Shown piece after piece: positions 27,318-36,296 of a DNA stretch of 64,000 nt. The first letter of the stretch is position 1; each line of letters opens with the position of its first letter. Source of the DNA: Pseudomonadota bacterium. Its GTDB lineage: Bacteria; Desulfobacterota; Desulfobulbia; Desulfobulbales; Desulfocapsaceae. The stretch spans positions 19,317-83,316 of the forward strand of contig JAHIUA010000088.1 in NCBI GenBank assembly GCA_018817385.1, in the 5' to 3' direction. The notes beneath the pieces are model-generated. The model had not been told where the DNA came from. It ran no database searches and saw only the letters and a program-made list of their open reading frames with translations. A program made the position numbers and the translations under genes.

Positions 27318-28946
27318 ATGAGAAGCTCCATGGCAGACTTGAATGCACAACATATGATCGATGAGATCCGGGATAATATCAAGACTGGTGATTCTATGAA
27401 GGCCAAGCTTGTTCTTTCCCATCTTGCAGGTGTTGATCAAAAGACCAGAAACAGATTGATCTACGAATTATCACGCAGTGAGGTCACTTTTGCTGTGCCG
27501 CTTCTTCTCTATCTTCTGACCGAACAGGTGGAGATAGCCGATGAGATGCCGATGATTAAAGAAACCCTGCTTTCCAATCTCCTGGCTTATCCTGATATGC
27601 TTATTGACTTCCTCTCAGATCGATCCATACGGGATAAAACCCATCTCATCAACGTGGCTGGGGAACTGCGTTTTGAGGAAGCGGTTCCGGCCTTGATGTA
27701 CTTGGTAGCAAACTCCGAGAGGCAGGCAGAGATTAAACATATCATTGAAACTCTGGGACTCATTGGTGATCCGCAGGCCATTAACACCCTCACCGATTAT
27801 CTTTATGCGGCCAATAGGGATTTGATCATTGCTGCAGTGAATTCTCTGGGACAGGTGGGGACCCCCACGGCCATGCATCGTCTGGCTGAACGTATGGGGA
27901 CCGATAATGAGCTGGACTACATGATACTTTCTATTTTTGCCGACGTCCAGGACCCGGTCTCTTTGGAAAAGATCAATGATACCATGCGGTCGCATTATGC
28001 CCATATGCGCAACTATGCCAAGCAGGAATTAGTTCGGATCGGATCAAAGGCTGTGCCTTTTCTTATAGAAAATCTGCTGCAAGATGACCCGGATTTTTTG
28101 ATTCATACACTCAATGTGTTAGGAGACATAGCTGATGAATCAGCAATCATGCCCATTAGAAAACTTCTGGGCCGGGATCCCAAAGATGCCAATATTCGTT
28201 TTGCTGCCTATGAGGCCCTGGCCCTTCTTCCTTTACGTAAAGGTGCTTATACCCTGACCGCCGGACTTACTGATCGTGAGGACCATGTCTGTGTGGCTGC
28301 AGCCAGGGCTATTGAACGCAATTATTCCGAGATCTTAACTGCTGGAATTAAGAATCTGCTGCGCAGCAAAGATGATGAGGCGCGTCACATAACCAAGATC
28401 ATAGTCAACGCCCAGGTGGATAAAATTTTTCTCAGCCTGGTGGATGAGGAATTTTTCCAGGAAATGGCCTTGGTTTATCTTCCTCATGCCCATAAAGATA
28501 TCAGGAAACACTATGCTGAAATTCTTACCAAGGATGGTTACAAAAGTTTTGTCAAGAAGTTGATGGGTGAAGAGGATGTGGATGGTAGGGTGAAGGTTGT
28601 AGCCGTGGATGACTCACGGATGATACTGAACATCTATAAGGCTACTCTCCATGAATTAGGATATGATCCGGTTCTCTTTGAATTTCCTGCATCTGCCATT
28701 GAGTGGCTGCAAAAAGAGAGGCCGGCAATGGTCTTGACTGATCTCAACATGCCGGAGATCACCGGCGTTGAGCTGACTTCCAGACTTCGGGAAAAGTACT
28801 CGGCTGAGGAACTGCCCATTATTATGGTGACCACTCAAAATGAGGCTACGGACAATGAGGCGGCATACGAGGCAGGGATTAGTAAGATTATACAGAAACC
28901 TTTTAATGCTGAAACGTTGAAGGCTGCTATGGGAGAATTTCTATAG
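27318..28946 (+). CDS. HEAT-repeat protein with C-terminal response-regulator receiver domain
   Basis: 542 residues. Residues about 20-415 form alpha-solenoid HEAT-like repeats (EAVPALMYLVANS, GDPQAINTLTDYL, GSKAVPFLIENLL, DESAIMPIRKLLG). Residues about 425-542 are a CheY-like receiver (VVAVDDSRMILNIYK) with phospho-acceptor Asp475 (LTDLNMP), a conserved Thr in MVTTQ and Lys in IQKPFN. There is no DNA-binding output, so phosphorylation may control a protein-protein interaction by the solenoid. The cognate kinase is not adjacent. ATG 27318 and ATG 27330 are both possible; neither has a clear Shine-Dalgarno sequence. Confidence 0.88.
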   Translation: MRSSMADLNAQHMIDEIRDNIKTGDSMKAKLVLSHLAGVDQKTRNRLIYELSRSEVTFAVPLLLYLLTEQVEIADEMPMIKETLLSNLLAYPDMLIDFLSDRSIRDKTHLINVAGELRFEEAVPALMYLVANSERQAEIKHIIETLGLIGDPQAINTLTDYLYAANRDLIIAAVNSLGQVGTPTAMHRLAERMGTDNELDYMILSIFADVQDPVSLEKINDTMRSHYAHMRNYAKQELVRIGSKAVPFLIENLLQDDPDFLIHTLNVLGDIADESAIMPIRKLLGRDPKDANIRFAAYEALALLPLRKGAYTLTAGLTDREDHVCVAAARAIERNYSEILTAGIKNLLRSKDDEARHITKIIVNAQVDKIFLSLVDEEFFQEMALVYLPHAHKDIRKHYAEILTKDGYKSFVKKLMGEEDVDGRVKVVAVDDSRMILNIYKATLHELGYDPVLFEFPASAIEWLQKERPAMVLTDLNMPEITGVELTSRLREKYSAEELPIIMVTTQNEATDNEAAYEAGISKIIQKPFNAETLKAAMGEFL

Positions 28947-28997
28947 GGGAAAAACGTTTTTGGTCAGGAGCAAGTGCTCAGAATGGCAGGGCACTGC

Positions 28998-29810
28998 TTA
29001 GCAGTTACTCTCTAAAACGTTCTGGCGCAGATACTCTTCCAGCTTATCAAAATATCTGCCCACATCCTCAGGTTTGTGGGCGTCGGACCCGGGTAACAGA
29101 GGGATACCCAGTGCTATCGCTTCTTTCAGGATAAAGGCGGCTGGAAAGGGTGTCCCCCGAATAGCAAATCCAGAGGTGTTAATTTCCAGTGCCATTCCCT
29201 GGCTCTTGACGGTCTGGAGGAGTTTCTTGATCTGTTTCGTGTATGCTCTGTCAATGAATACTCCTGGCTGAAAGCGTAAGGCCGCGTCCAGGTGGCAGAG
29301 CACTGTTGCCGGTATGACCTCTACCGCCTCTGTGAGCGTGCTGAAATAGTCGTTAAGAACCTGCTCACAACCAATCTCTTCGATTGAACGGATATTCACT
29401 TCCTTTCTGCTCACCAGGTTGAGGTGCTGCCCTCCTTCCGGGTGGGGCATGAAGTGGTAAGAGATACCTATCCTGTCCCACGCCCTTTTCTCTAGTCTTT
29501 CCAGAAGCTCTTCTTTGTGGGTTGGACTATATCCTACCTCCACCCCGAGGCTGACACGAATGATATCCTTGTATTTTTTTTTGAGCCTTTTTCCGACACT
29601 GAAATAGGTATCAAAGTCTTCTTCCGTGAGCCAGGTACTTTCAAAATAGTGTACCTCTGCTTCCATATGCTCAAGAAAAACTATTTCTTGCAGCCCGGCC
29701 GCAATTGCACAGAGAACATAGTCCTCCATTCCCCCTGAAGCATGATGGCAATATCGGGTATGGACATGCCCATCCGAATGGAGACGGATTTCGGGCAGGG
29801 GGCTGTTCAT
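28998..29810 (-). CDS. PHP-domain phosphoesterase (histidinol-phosphatase family)
   Basis: A 270-residue metal-dependent hydrolase of the PHP superfamily. Metal ligands are visible: SDGHVHTRYCHHASG near 12, FLEHME near 44, GVEVGYSP near 88, ISYHFMP near 115, LCHLDAALR near 170 and GSDAHKPEDVG near 242. This pattern is that of HisK-type histidinol-phosphate phosphatases, but no other his gene is nearby, so another phosphoester substrate is possible. It is probably cotranscribed with the 64-codon gene just upstream on the same strand (21-base gap). Confidence 0.85.
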   Translation of the reverse strand: MNSPLPEIRLHSDGHVHTRYCHHASGGMEDYVLCAIAAGLQEIVFLEHMEAEVHYFESTWLTEEDFDTYFSVGKRLKKKYKDIIRVSLGVEVGYSPTHKEELLERLEKRAWDRIGISYHFMPHPEGGQHLNLVSRKEVNIRSIEEIGCEQVLNDYFSTLTEAVEVIPATVLCHLDAALRFQPGVFIDRAYTKQIKKLLQTVKSQGMALEINTSGFAIRGTPFPAAFILKEAIALGIPLLPGSDAHKPEDVGRYFDKLEEYLRQNVLESNC

Positions 29811-29831
29811 GGTCCTGGAAAGGGAGAGGGG

Positions 29832-30026
29832 TCAGGCGTTCCCCTTGGGGAAAAAGTGGACAACTCCATCGATTTCTGAGGTGTCACATATGTGGCCAAC
29901 ATCAAGTTCAAGTTCGAGAAATTCTTCAATCCCTTCCATGGGAAGCGAGAGAGAGGGGCCTTCGGGGAGATGATACACCAAAGTCTGAATTCTTGAAAAA
30001 TCGAGGGGACGAACAAAAAGTTTCAT
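29832..30026 (-). CDS. Small hypothetical protein upstream of the PHP gene
   Basis: A 64-residue frame, MKLFVRPLDFSRIQTLVYHL and onward, containing an acidic segment (EGIEEFLELELDV). It is not a family I recognise. It reads in the same direction as the PHP gene and ends 21 bases before it, which suggests an operon. No membrane segment or signal peptide. Another frame over the same bases (29807-30016) has much less protein-like composition. Confidence 0.5.
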   Translation of the reverse strand: MKLFVRPLDFSRIQTLVYHLPEGPSLSLPMEGIEEFLELELDVGHICDTSEIDGVVHFFPKGNA

Positions 30027-30175
30027 GTACTGTTCCTATATATATAGACCGGAATTCTCCGGGAATCAATCAAACGATCGGAACTTGAATATAAGACATT
30101 TTTAATAAACCGCAAGGGATTACAGAGGAGAGAATGACATCTTTCATTCTCCGGAAATCCTTAGAGGAAATAGGT

Positions 30176-30204
30176 TTGACACTGAACAGCTATGTGTATA
30201 GTAT
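30176..30204 (+). promoter_or_regulatory. Sigma-70 promoter for the YkgJ-family gene
   Basis: A perfect -35 TTGACA (30176-30181) is separated by exactly 17 bases from the -10 TAGTAT (30199-30204), about 70 bases before the start codon at 30275. Confidence 0.7.
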
Positions 30205-30274
30205 ACAGGGCTTAAAAGAGAAGAAACTGTCTTGAAAAAGAGATTATACATTAAATTGAATCAAAGGTGTCGAA

Positions 30275-31234
30275 ATGACTGAAAAAGAGATGTCTGGGAA
30301 GGAAAGAGTACTGTTTGGCAAGGCTACAAATCCTTCCAATATCCTACCCAAAAAATTGACCCTGGAGAGTAAAATCAAGTTTCGCTGTCATCCAGGGGTG
30401 AGTTGTTTTACTGCATGCTGCGGAGGAATCAAGATTATTCTTACTCCCTATGATATTTTGATGCTCAAAAAACGTCTGAACATCCCAGCTCATGAGTTAC
30501 TGCAGCAATATACAACTCCTGTTTATCTGGAAGGAACAGATATGCCGGGAGTTGCTCTCAAACTGACGGAGGGTGACAACAGGTGCCCTTTTGTGACTCC
30601 TGAGGGGTGTACTGTCTATACCGATCGCCCATCTGCCTGCAGATATTATCCGGTGGGAATGGCAGATTTTCATGAAGGACAGGGGGCCATGGGTGGAGGT
30701 GCTGATCATAAAGATGAAGAAAAATTCTTTTTCATCGTCAAAGAAGAGCATTGCAAAGGCTTTGAAGAAGATAAGGAATGGACGGTGGCCGAATGGCGTG
30801 CCGATCAGGGTGTGGATGTTCGTGATGAGATGAACAAAGAGTGGCTGCGTCTGGTGATGCGTCGTAAATCATTCGGGCATCAGGCATCGCTCTCAGAACA
30901 GGCCAAACGGATGTTTTTTATGACCTCCACTGATTTGGACCACTTCCGCAGGTTTATATTTGAAAGTTCATTCCTTGATACCTACATCATAGATGATGAG
31001 GTGGTGGAAAAAATCAAGAATGACGACGTGGAACTGATGCTCTTTTCGTTTCAGTATCTGGCAGCTTCGCTCTTTGGTGCAGAAGGGCTGCCTATCAAAG
31101 ATGAAATGATCCAGGCAAAAGTCAAAGAGATCAAAAAACGGCAGGACGATTCGGTGACGCAGTCCATTGATGATTATAAAAAGATCAAGGCAGATCGTGG
31201 AGAAAAGATCAATATCGATCTGGAGATGGAATAA
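30275..31234 (+). CDS. YkgJ-family cysteine-cluster protein
   Basis: 319 residues. The N-terminal half carries the CxxxCC-type zinc/iron-chelating cluster: CHPGVSCFTACCGGIKI near 39, CPFVTPEGCTVYTDRPSAC near 107, RYYPVG, and a final Cys in EEHCKGFEED near 162. The C-terminal half is charged and helical (KVKEIKKRQDD), without a known domain. Members of this family are thought to bind metal or an Fe-S cluster; the biological role is not known. Transcription probably ends at the shared hairpin at 31322-31362. Confidence 0.85.
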   Translation: MTEKEMSGKERVLFGKATNPSNILPKKLTLESKIKFRCHPGVSCFTACCGGIKIILTPYDILMLKKRLNIPAHELLQQYTTPVYLEGTDMPGVALKLTEGDNRCPFVTPEGCTVYTDRPSACRYYPVGMADFHEGQGAMGGGADHKDEEKFFFIVKEEHCKGFEEDKEWTVAEWRADQGVDVRDEMNKEWLRLVMRRKSFGHQASLSEQAKRMFFMTSTDLDHFRRFIFESSFLDTYIIDDEVVEKIKNDDVELMLFSFQYLAASLFGAEGLPIKDEMIQAKVKEIKKRQDDSVTQSIDDYKKIKADRGEKINIDLEME

Positions 31235-31321
31235 TAGTTTTATGAGAGTCGAGAGTGGGGCCTTCAAATAGAATTGGGGTGGGGTAGTGTTCCTCACCCT
31301 GCCTCCTCTTCTCTTAATAGC

Positions 31322-31362
31322 AAAAAAGGGCCTTGGAAGGAACACTTCCAAGGCCCTTTTTT
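31322..31362. terminator. Bidirectional intrinsic terminator between the YkgJ-family gene and nifJ
   Basis: A run of six A is followed by GGGCCTTGGAAG, a 5-base loop (GAACA), the perfect complement CTTCCAAGGCCC and six T. The 12-bp GC-containing stem with A and T tracts on either side can terminate both the + strand gene and the convergent nifJ transcript. Confidence 0.92.
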
Positions 31363-31387
31363 GTTGTATAGAGATATCGAAGAGGTC

Positions 31388-34300
31388 TTATTTTTCAGGT
31401 TCCATAGATGCAGCCCGGGCCTGGAGGAATTTCCAGCTCCTGGTCACGTCTTTCTGGGACATTGCCATGAGTTCCTCGGCATGCTCGGGATTCATCATCT
31501 TCAGCATCCGGTAGCGATTCTCTCCCATGGCGTATTCTTCAAAGCTCAGTGTGGGCTCTTTGGAGTCGATGGAGAGAGGGTTCTTACCAGTTTCTTCCAG
31601 TTCAGGATTGAAGCGGTAGAGTGGCCAATGTCCACATTCAACGGCCTTTTTCTGCTGGTGCAGCCCCTTGGTCATGTTGATGCCGTGGTTGATGCAGTGG
31701 GCATACGCGATGATTAGAGAAGGTCCGTCGTAGGCCTCTGCTTCGGCTATGGCCTTGGCAACCTGGTTCGGGTTCGCACCCATGGAGACCTTGGCCACGT
31801 AGACGTTACCGTAGGTGGAGAAAATCATACCGATATCTTTCTTCGGCATCTTTTTACCACCTGCTGCAAACTGGGCGGTGGCAGCACGCGGGGTGGACTT
31901 GGACATCTGGCCACCGGTGTTGGAGTAGACCTCGGTATCAAGGATCAGGACATTGACGTTTTCGCCGGAAGCGAGGACATGATCCAGTCCGCCGTAACCG
32001 ATGTCGTAGGCCCAACCGTCACCGCCGAAGATCCAGACAGATTTCTTCACCAGGTAATCGGCACAGCCAAGGAGACGCTTGGCAATGACATTGCTGTTCC
32101 CTGCCAGTTTGGCTTTGAGCGTGGCCACGCGGTCACGCTGGGCCTCGATCTCGACCTGACTTTTCTGGGGGGCATTCTGGATATCATCGGCCATTTTCTT
32201 GGTGATGAGCTTGGCCTCCACAGCCTTAGAGAGAAGCTCGGTAGCCTGGGATCCAAGTTTGCTGACAGAGGCGCGCATACCAAGACCGAACTCTGCGTTA
32301 TCCTCAAAGAGGGAGTTGGCCCATGCTGGTCCGCGTCCATCTTCACGTTTGCAGTATGGGGTAGTGGGCAGGTTGCCACCGTAAATGGATGAACAACCGG
32401 TGGCATTGGCGATCAGCATTCGGTCGCCGAACATCTGGGTAACGAGCTTGATGTACGGGGTCTCACCACATCCTGCACAGGCACCGGAGAACTCAAAGAG
32501 CGGACGCAGGAGCTGGCTGCCTTTGATGGTTGCCGGGTTGACATCGGCAGGATTGACCTCGGGCAGAGCGAGGAAGTATTCCACGTTCTTGGCCTGAGTC
32601 TTGCGGATTGTATCGGAGTTGGCCACCATCTGCAGGGCCTTGTCGCCTTTTTTGCCTGGACAGACATCCATGCACTGGGTGCAGGAACAGCAGTCCTCGG
32701 TGAAGACCTGGATAGCGAAACTGGAATCCTTGAAGGCCTTCCCCACAGCCGGAATAGACTTGAAGCTTTTGGGGGCCTTGCTCATGTCGGCAGCGATCTT
32801 CATACGGATAGCAGCATGGGGGCAGACCAGAGAGCACTGACCGCATTGAATACAGTTTTCCGGGTTCCACTCGGGAACATGAACACCAATGTTTCGTTTC
32901 TCGTATTGAGTGGTGGCGGTGGGCCAGGTTCCGTCATCAGGCATCTGAGAGACCTTGACCTGGTCGCCCTTGCCTTCGATCATCTTGGCAGTAACCTCTT
33001 TGACAAACGCCGGGGCACTTTCAGGAACGGTGGGAGGCATATCATGGCCGCTGGTGGATTTGCTCAGTTTTACCTGAACAATATTCTTTACGGCTGCATC
33101 AACAGCACTGTAGTTCATGTTGACTACCTTGTCACCCTTCTTGCCATAGGTCTTCTTGATGGCATTTTTGATGGCGGTGATAGCCTCTTTCTCGGTAATA
33201 ATTCCGGAGATGAGGAAGAAGGCAGTCTGCATGATCATGTTGATGCGGGCACCAAGACCCAGGGTCTCACCCAGGGTAAGGGCATCAATGATGTAGAATT
33301 TGGCTTTTTTGTTGATCAGGTCTTTCTGGACGTTATTGGGCAACTCTTTCCAGATCTGCTTGGCATTGAAGGTGGTGGTCAGGAGGAACGTTCCACCTTC
33401 TTCCAGGTTGCGCAGCATGTCATACTGATCCAGGAAGGTGAAGTTATGACAGGCGATGAAGTTGGCCTTATTAATCAGGTAAGGGGCCACAACCTGGTTT
33501 TTGCCAAATCTCAGATGAGAGGTGGTGATGGAACCGGATTTCTTGGAGTCATAAACAAAGTAGCCCTGAGCCGAATTGTCGGTCTCGGTACCGATAATTT
33601 TGATGGTATTCTTGTTGGCACCGACGGTACCATCAGAACCCAGACCGTAGAACATGGCACGATAGACGTCAGAACCTTCGATGGAGAAGGTGGCATCGTA
33701 AGCCAGGCTGGATCCTGTTACATCATCGTTGGGGCCGACACAGAAATGATTTTTGGGAGCCATGGCAGCCATATTGTCAAAGACAGCCTTGGCCATCGCC
33801 GGAGTGAACTCGGCAGATCCCAGTCCGTAACGGCCACCAAGGATAAGAGGCTGGTAGGCTGAAACGTTGGATTCAGTGGCTTCGCCGATTGCAGCGCGGA
33901 CATCGAGGTACAGGGGATCTCCTGGAGCACCAGGCTCTTTGGTTCTGTCAAGGACCGTGATACGCTCGACGCTTGCAGGCAGGGAGTTGACCATGGCTTT
34001 GCAGTCGAAGGGTCTGAAAAGACGAACGATGACCATACCTACGCTCTTGCCTTCACTGACCAGATGGTCAATGGTGGCAGAAACAGTCTCACAACCGGAG
34101 GCCATCATGACAACGACATCCGTGGCATCCGGGGCTCCGTAGTAATCAAAAAGGTGGTACTGGCGGCCAGTGATGGCGGCAAACCTATCCATGGTCTCCT
34201 GGACGATGCCGGGAGTGGCGTTGTAGTACTTGTTTACGGTCTCACGACCCGTGAAGTAGACGTCAGGGTTTTGAGCTGTACCGCGCATGCTTGGATGATC

Positions 34301-34930
34301 AGGGGACAGGGCGCGTTGGCGATGGGCGATGATCAGGTCCTCATCAATCATGGCCGCCATATCTTCGTTGGTCAGTTCCTCGATCTTCTGGATCTCGTGG
34401 GAGGTCCGGAAGCCGTCGAAAAAGTGGATAAAGGGAATACGGGTGGCCAGAGAGGCCTGGGTGGCAATGAGGGCCATGTCCATACATTCCTGGACATTTT
34501 GGGAACAGAGCATGCCCCAGCCGGTTTGACGGGCAGCATAGATATCTGCATGGTCACCGAAGATGGAGAGTCCCTGGCAGGCGATGGAGCGGGCAGTGAC
34601 ATGGAAGACGGTGGGGGTCAGCTCACCGGCGATCTTATACATATTGGGGATCATCAACAACAATCCCTGGGAGGCGGTAAAGGTGGTACACAGGACGCCA
34701 GTGGCCAAGGAGCCATGCAGAGAACCGGCAACGCCGCCTTCTGACTGCATCTGAGTAACAACAGGAATTGAGCCCCAGATGTTCTCCTGTTTTCCTGTTG
34801 CCTTCGTGTCTGCCTCAGCAGCCATAGGTGAAGACGGTGTAATAGGATAGATGGTAATAACTTCGCTGGTAGCATAGGCGACATGGGTACATGCCTGGTT
34901 ACCATCGATTGTGACCATTTTTCTCGACAT
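31388..34930 (-). CDS. nifJ: Pyruvate:ferredoxin (flavodoxin) oxidoreductase, single-chain
   Basis: 1180 residues, the usual length for homodimeric PFOR. It catalyses CoA-dependent oxidative decarboxylation of pyruvate to acetyl-CoA with reduction of ferredoxin. Domain order: pyrimidine-binding domain I (YPITPSSPMAAEAD near 30), domain II, gamma domain, a two-cluster ferredoxin domain (CIQCGQCSLVCPH near 695; CCSCTQCMDVCPG near 750), then the TPP domain with the proximal-cluster motif ACAGCGETPY near 815 and ANATGCSSIYGG. A good Shine-Dalgarno (AAGGAG, 34939-34944) precedes the start. It is 130 bases downstream of the CBS-domain gene on the same strand. Confidence 0.97.
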   Translation of the reverse strand: MSRKMVTIDGNQACTHVAYATSEVITIYPITPSSPMAAEADTKATGKQENIWGSIPVVTQMQSEGGVAGSLHGSLATGVLCTTFTASQGLLLMIPNMYKIAGELTPTVFHVTARSIACQGLSIFGDHADIYAARQTGWGMLCSQNVQECMDMALIATQASLATRIPFIHFFDGFRTSHEIQKIEELTNEDMAAMIDEDLIIAHRQRALSPDHPSMRGTAQNPDVYFTGRETVNKYYNATPGIVQETMDRFAAITGRQYHLFDYYGAPDATDVVVMMASGCETVSATIDHLVSEGKSVGMVIVRLFRPFDCKAMVNSLPASVERITVLDRTKEPGAPGDPLYLDVRAAIGEATESNVSAYQPLILGGRYGLGSAEFTPAMAKAVFDNMAAMAPKNHFCVGPNDDVTGSSLAYDATFSIEGSDVYRAMFYGLGSDGTVGANKNTIKIIGTETDNSAQGYFVYDSKKSGSITTSHLRFGKNQVVAPYLINKANFIACHNFTFLDQYDMLRNLEEGGTFLLTTTFNAKQIWKELPNNVQKDLINKKAKFYIIDALTLGETLGLGARINMIMQTAFFLISGIITEKEAITAIKNAIKKTYGKKGDKVVNMNYSAVDAAVKNIVQVKLSKSTSGHDMPPTVPESAPAFVKEVTAKMIEGKGDQVKVSQMPDDGTWPTATTQYEKRNIGVHVPEWNPENCIQCGQCSLVCPHAAIRMKIAADMSKAPKSFKSIPAVGKAFKDSSFAIQVFTEDCCSCTQCMDVCPGKKGDKALQMVANSDTIRKTQAKNVEYFLALPEVNPADVNPATIKGSQLLRPLFEFSGACAGCGETPYIKLVTQMFGDRMLIANATGCSSIYGGNLPTTPYCKREDGRGPAWANSLFEDNAEFGLGMRASVSKLGSQATELLSKAVEAKLITKKMADDIQNAPQKSQVEIEAQRDRVATLKAKLAGNSNVIAKRLLGCADYLVKKSVWIFGGDGWAYDIGYGGLDHVLASGENVNVLILDTEVYSNTGGQMSKSTPRAATAQFAAGGKKMPKKDIGMIFSTYGNVYVAKVSMGANPNQVAKAIAEAEAYDGPSLIIAYAHCINHGINMTKGLHQQKKAVECGHWPLYRFNPELEETGKNPLSIDSKEPTLSFEEYAMGENRYRMLKMMNPEHAEELMAMSQKDVTRSWKFLQARAASMEPEK

Positions 34931-35059
34931 TGATAATTCTCCTTAGATGTTGTAGGGAAATCAGAAGACAGAGGGCAAAAGGGAGAAAGCAGAACAGGGT
35001 AATGTCCTTTCAGCTTTTCTTCTTTGCTCCGATCTTCTAATGTGGTTCCTTGGGTTCTG

Positions 35060-35740
35060 TTATTTTTTTGGAAGATTGCTTAAGTCATCAACTCCGTGGC
35101 TGACGAGGTGGTATCCTTCCATGCCTTCAAGTTCTTTGATCAGAGATTCTACTTCTTCGTCATAGGGGATAATGCGGATTGAGACCCGTTTTGATCCGGC
35201 AGGGGCATCATCAAAAGAAGTCAGAATGGAAAGTACTCTGGCTTTATTCTGTCGCAGGACATCAATCAGCTTGGAGACTGAGCCTCCGGCGTCAGACATG
35301 TCCATTACAATCTGAAAGGCACCATCCTGAATGCCCGTGGCATGGATAAAGCCGCGGAGTACGTCTGATTCGGAAAGCAGTCCCACCAGATTCTGGTTCT
35401 CGTCGACAATGAGGAGACCGGAAATTTTCTCATTGAGCATGACCAGGGCTGCTTTTTCCAGGGTGTCGTCTTTATTCAGACAGATGGGGTTGCCGGTCAT
35501 GACATCCTTGACCTTCATCTCAGAGAGAAGATAATACATTTCATGCAGATCAATCTCTGTTTTACTGGAGGGAGAGGCCTCTTTCAGGTCCCGGTCAGTG
35601 ATAATCCCTGCAAGTTTACCCTGGGAGACAACTGGTAACCTTCGTATATTGTTTTCTTTCATTGTTCTTCCGGCCCGCATGACCGAGGTGTTGGCATCCA
35701 CAGTGAGTATGGTGGTTGCCATCCAATCCTTAATTAACAT
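35060..35740 (-). CDS. CBS-pair protein with C-terminal ACT-like domain
   Basis: 226 residues, soluble. Two CBS motifs (1-65: VMRAGRTMKENNIRRLPVV, GIITDRDL; 75-135: VKDVMTGNPICLNKDDTLEK, GLLSESDVL) form a Bateman module that usually binds adenine nucleotides. The last 80 residues (GGSVSKLIDVLRQNKARVLS) resemble an ACT domain, as in AcuB-like proteins. It lies upstream of nifJ in the same direction, so a role in sensing energy charge around pyruvate/acetyl-CoA metabolism is plausible but unproven. AGGAG precedes the ATG. Confidence 0.88.
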   Translation of the reverse strand: MLIKDWMATTILTVDANTSVMRAGRTMKENNIRRLPVVSQGKLAGIITDRDLKEASPSSKTEIDLHEMYYLLSEMKVKDVMTGNPICLNKDDTLEKAALVMLNEKISGLLIVDENQNLVGLLSESDVLRGFIHATGIQDGAFQIVMDMSDAGGSVSKLIDVLRQNKARVLSILTSFDDAPAGSKRVSIRIIPYDEEVESLIKELEGMEGYHLVSHGVDDLSNLPKK

Positions 35741-35825
35741 GATGTCTCCTTGTATGACACAGATGGTGAAAAGAGATTACTGATAGTTCTGTTTCCCGAG
35801 ATTCAGCAGCCTGAGTGGTTTTTGA

Positions 35826-35854
35826 AAATAAAATGGTAGTGCAGAAATTGTCAA
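35826..35854 (-). promoter_or_regulatory. Possible promoter for the CBS-domain gene
   Basis: On the - strand, TTGACA (35854-35849) is followed after 17 bases by TTATTT (35831-35826), about 85 bases before the CBS-protein start. The -35 is perfect; the -10 is weak. Confidence 0.4.
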
Positions 35855-36296
35855 TATAAAATATTTTTACCGTAGACGCAAGTATTAGTGATGAATGATA
35901 GTGGAATCAGAATCCCGATGTCAGAACAGAGCTTGAGGCCAGCATGGTAAGAGGATGAAGCGAGTGTTTTCAAGTTCTTTTTTCTGATTGTGTACCCCGA
36001 TTACGTTATGTCATTTCCTAGTCGTTCCATGGTGTTGCAAAGAGGTAGCAGAGAGTTGGGCTGCTCGCTTTGTCTTCTTCCACTCCATTTGTTCCAATAC
36101 CATGATGCCTTGTGGTGGTACGTTTTTTCTTGAAATTATCCCTTGAACTGATAGAAGAGGGGCATGCTAAATTGGGGGAGGTATGCCTCTTTATAATATG
36201 GATGCTGGAAGGTCTCACAGTTGGTGCCCTCCATGATCGGTTACTAATGGGCGCCATTATTTCTTCTCTTTCCTACGGAGATCACATCGTTTGGTC
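35855..36296. other. Intergenic region, no gene supported (442 bp)
   Basis: This divergent gap lies between the CBS gene (-) and pabB-pabC (+). A 62-codon + frame (36112-36300) and a 79-codon - frame (36018-36257) overlap each other and neither is convincing. TATAAT occurs at 36192-36197, but without a recognisable -35 at the right distance. Confidence 0.45.

Noticed and set aside
32816..33862. 348-codon + strand frame
   Set aside because: It lies entirely inside nifJ on the opposite strand, and the nifJ product is a complete, motif-rich PFOR.
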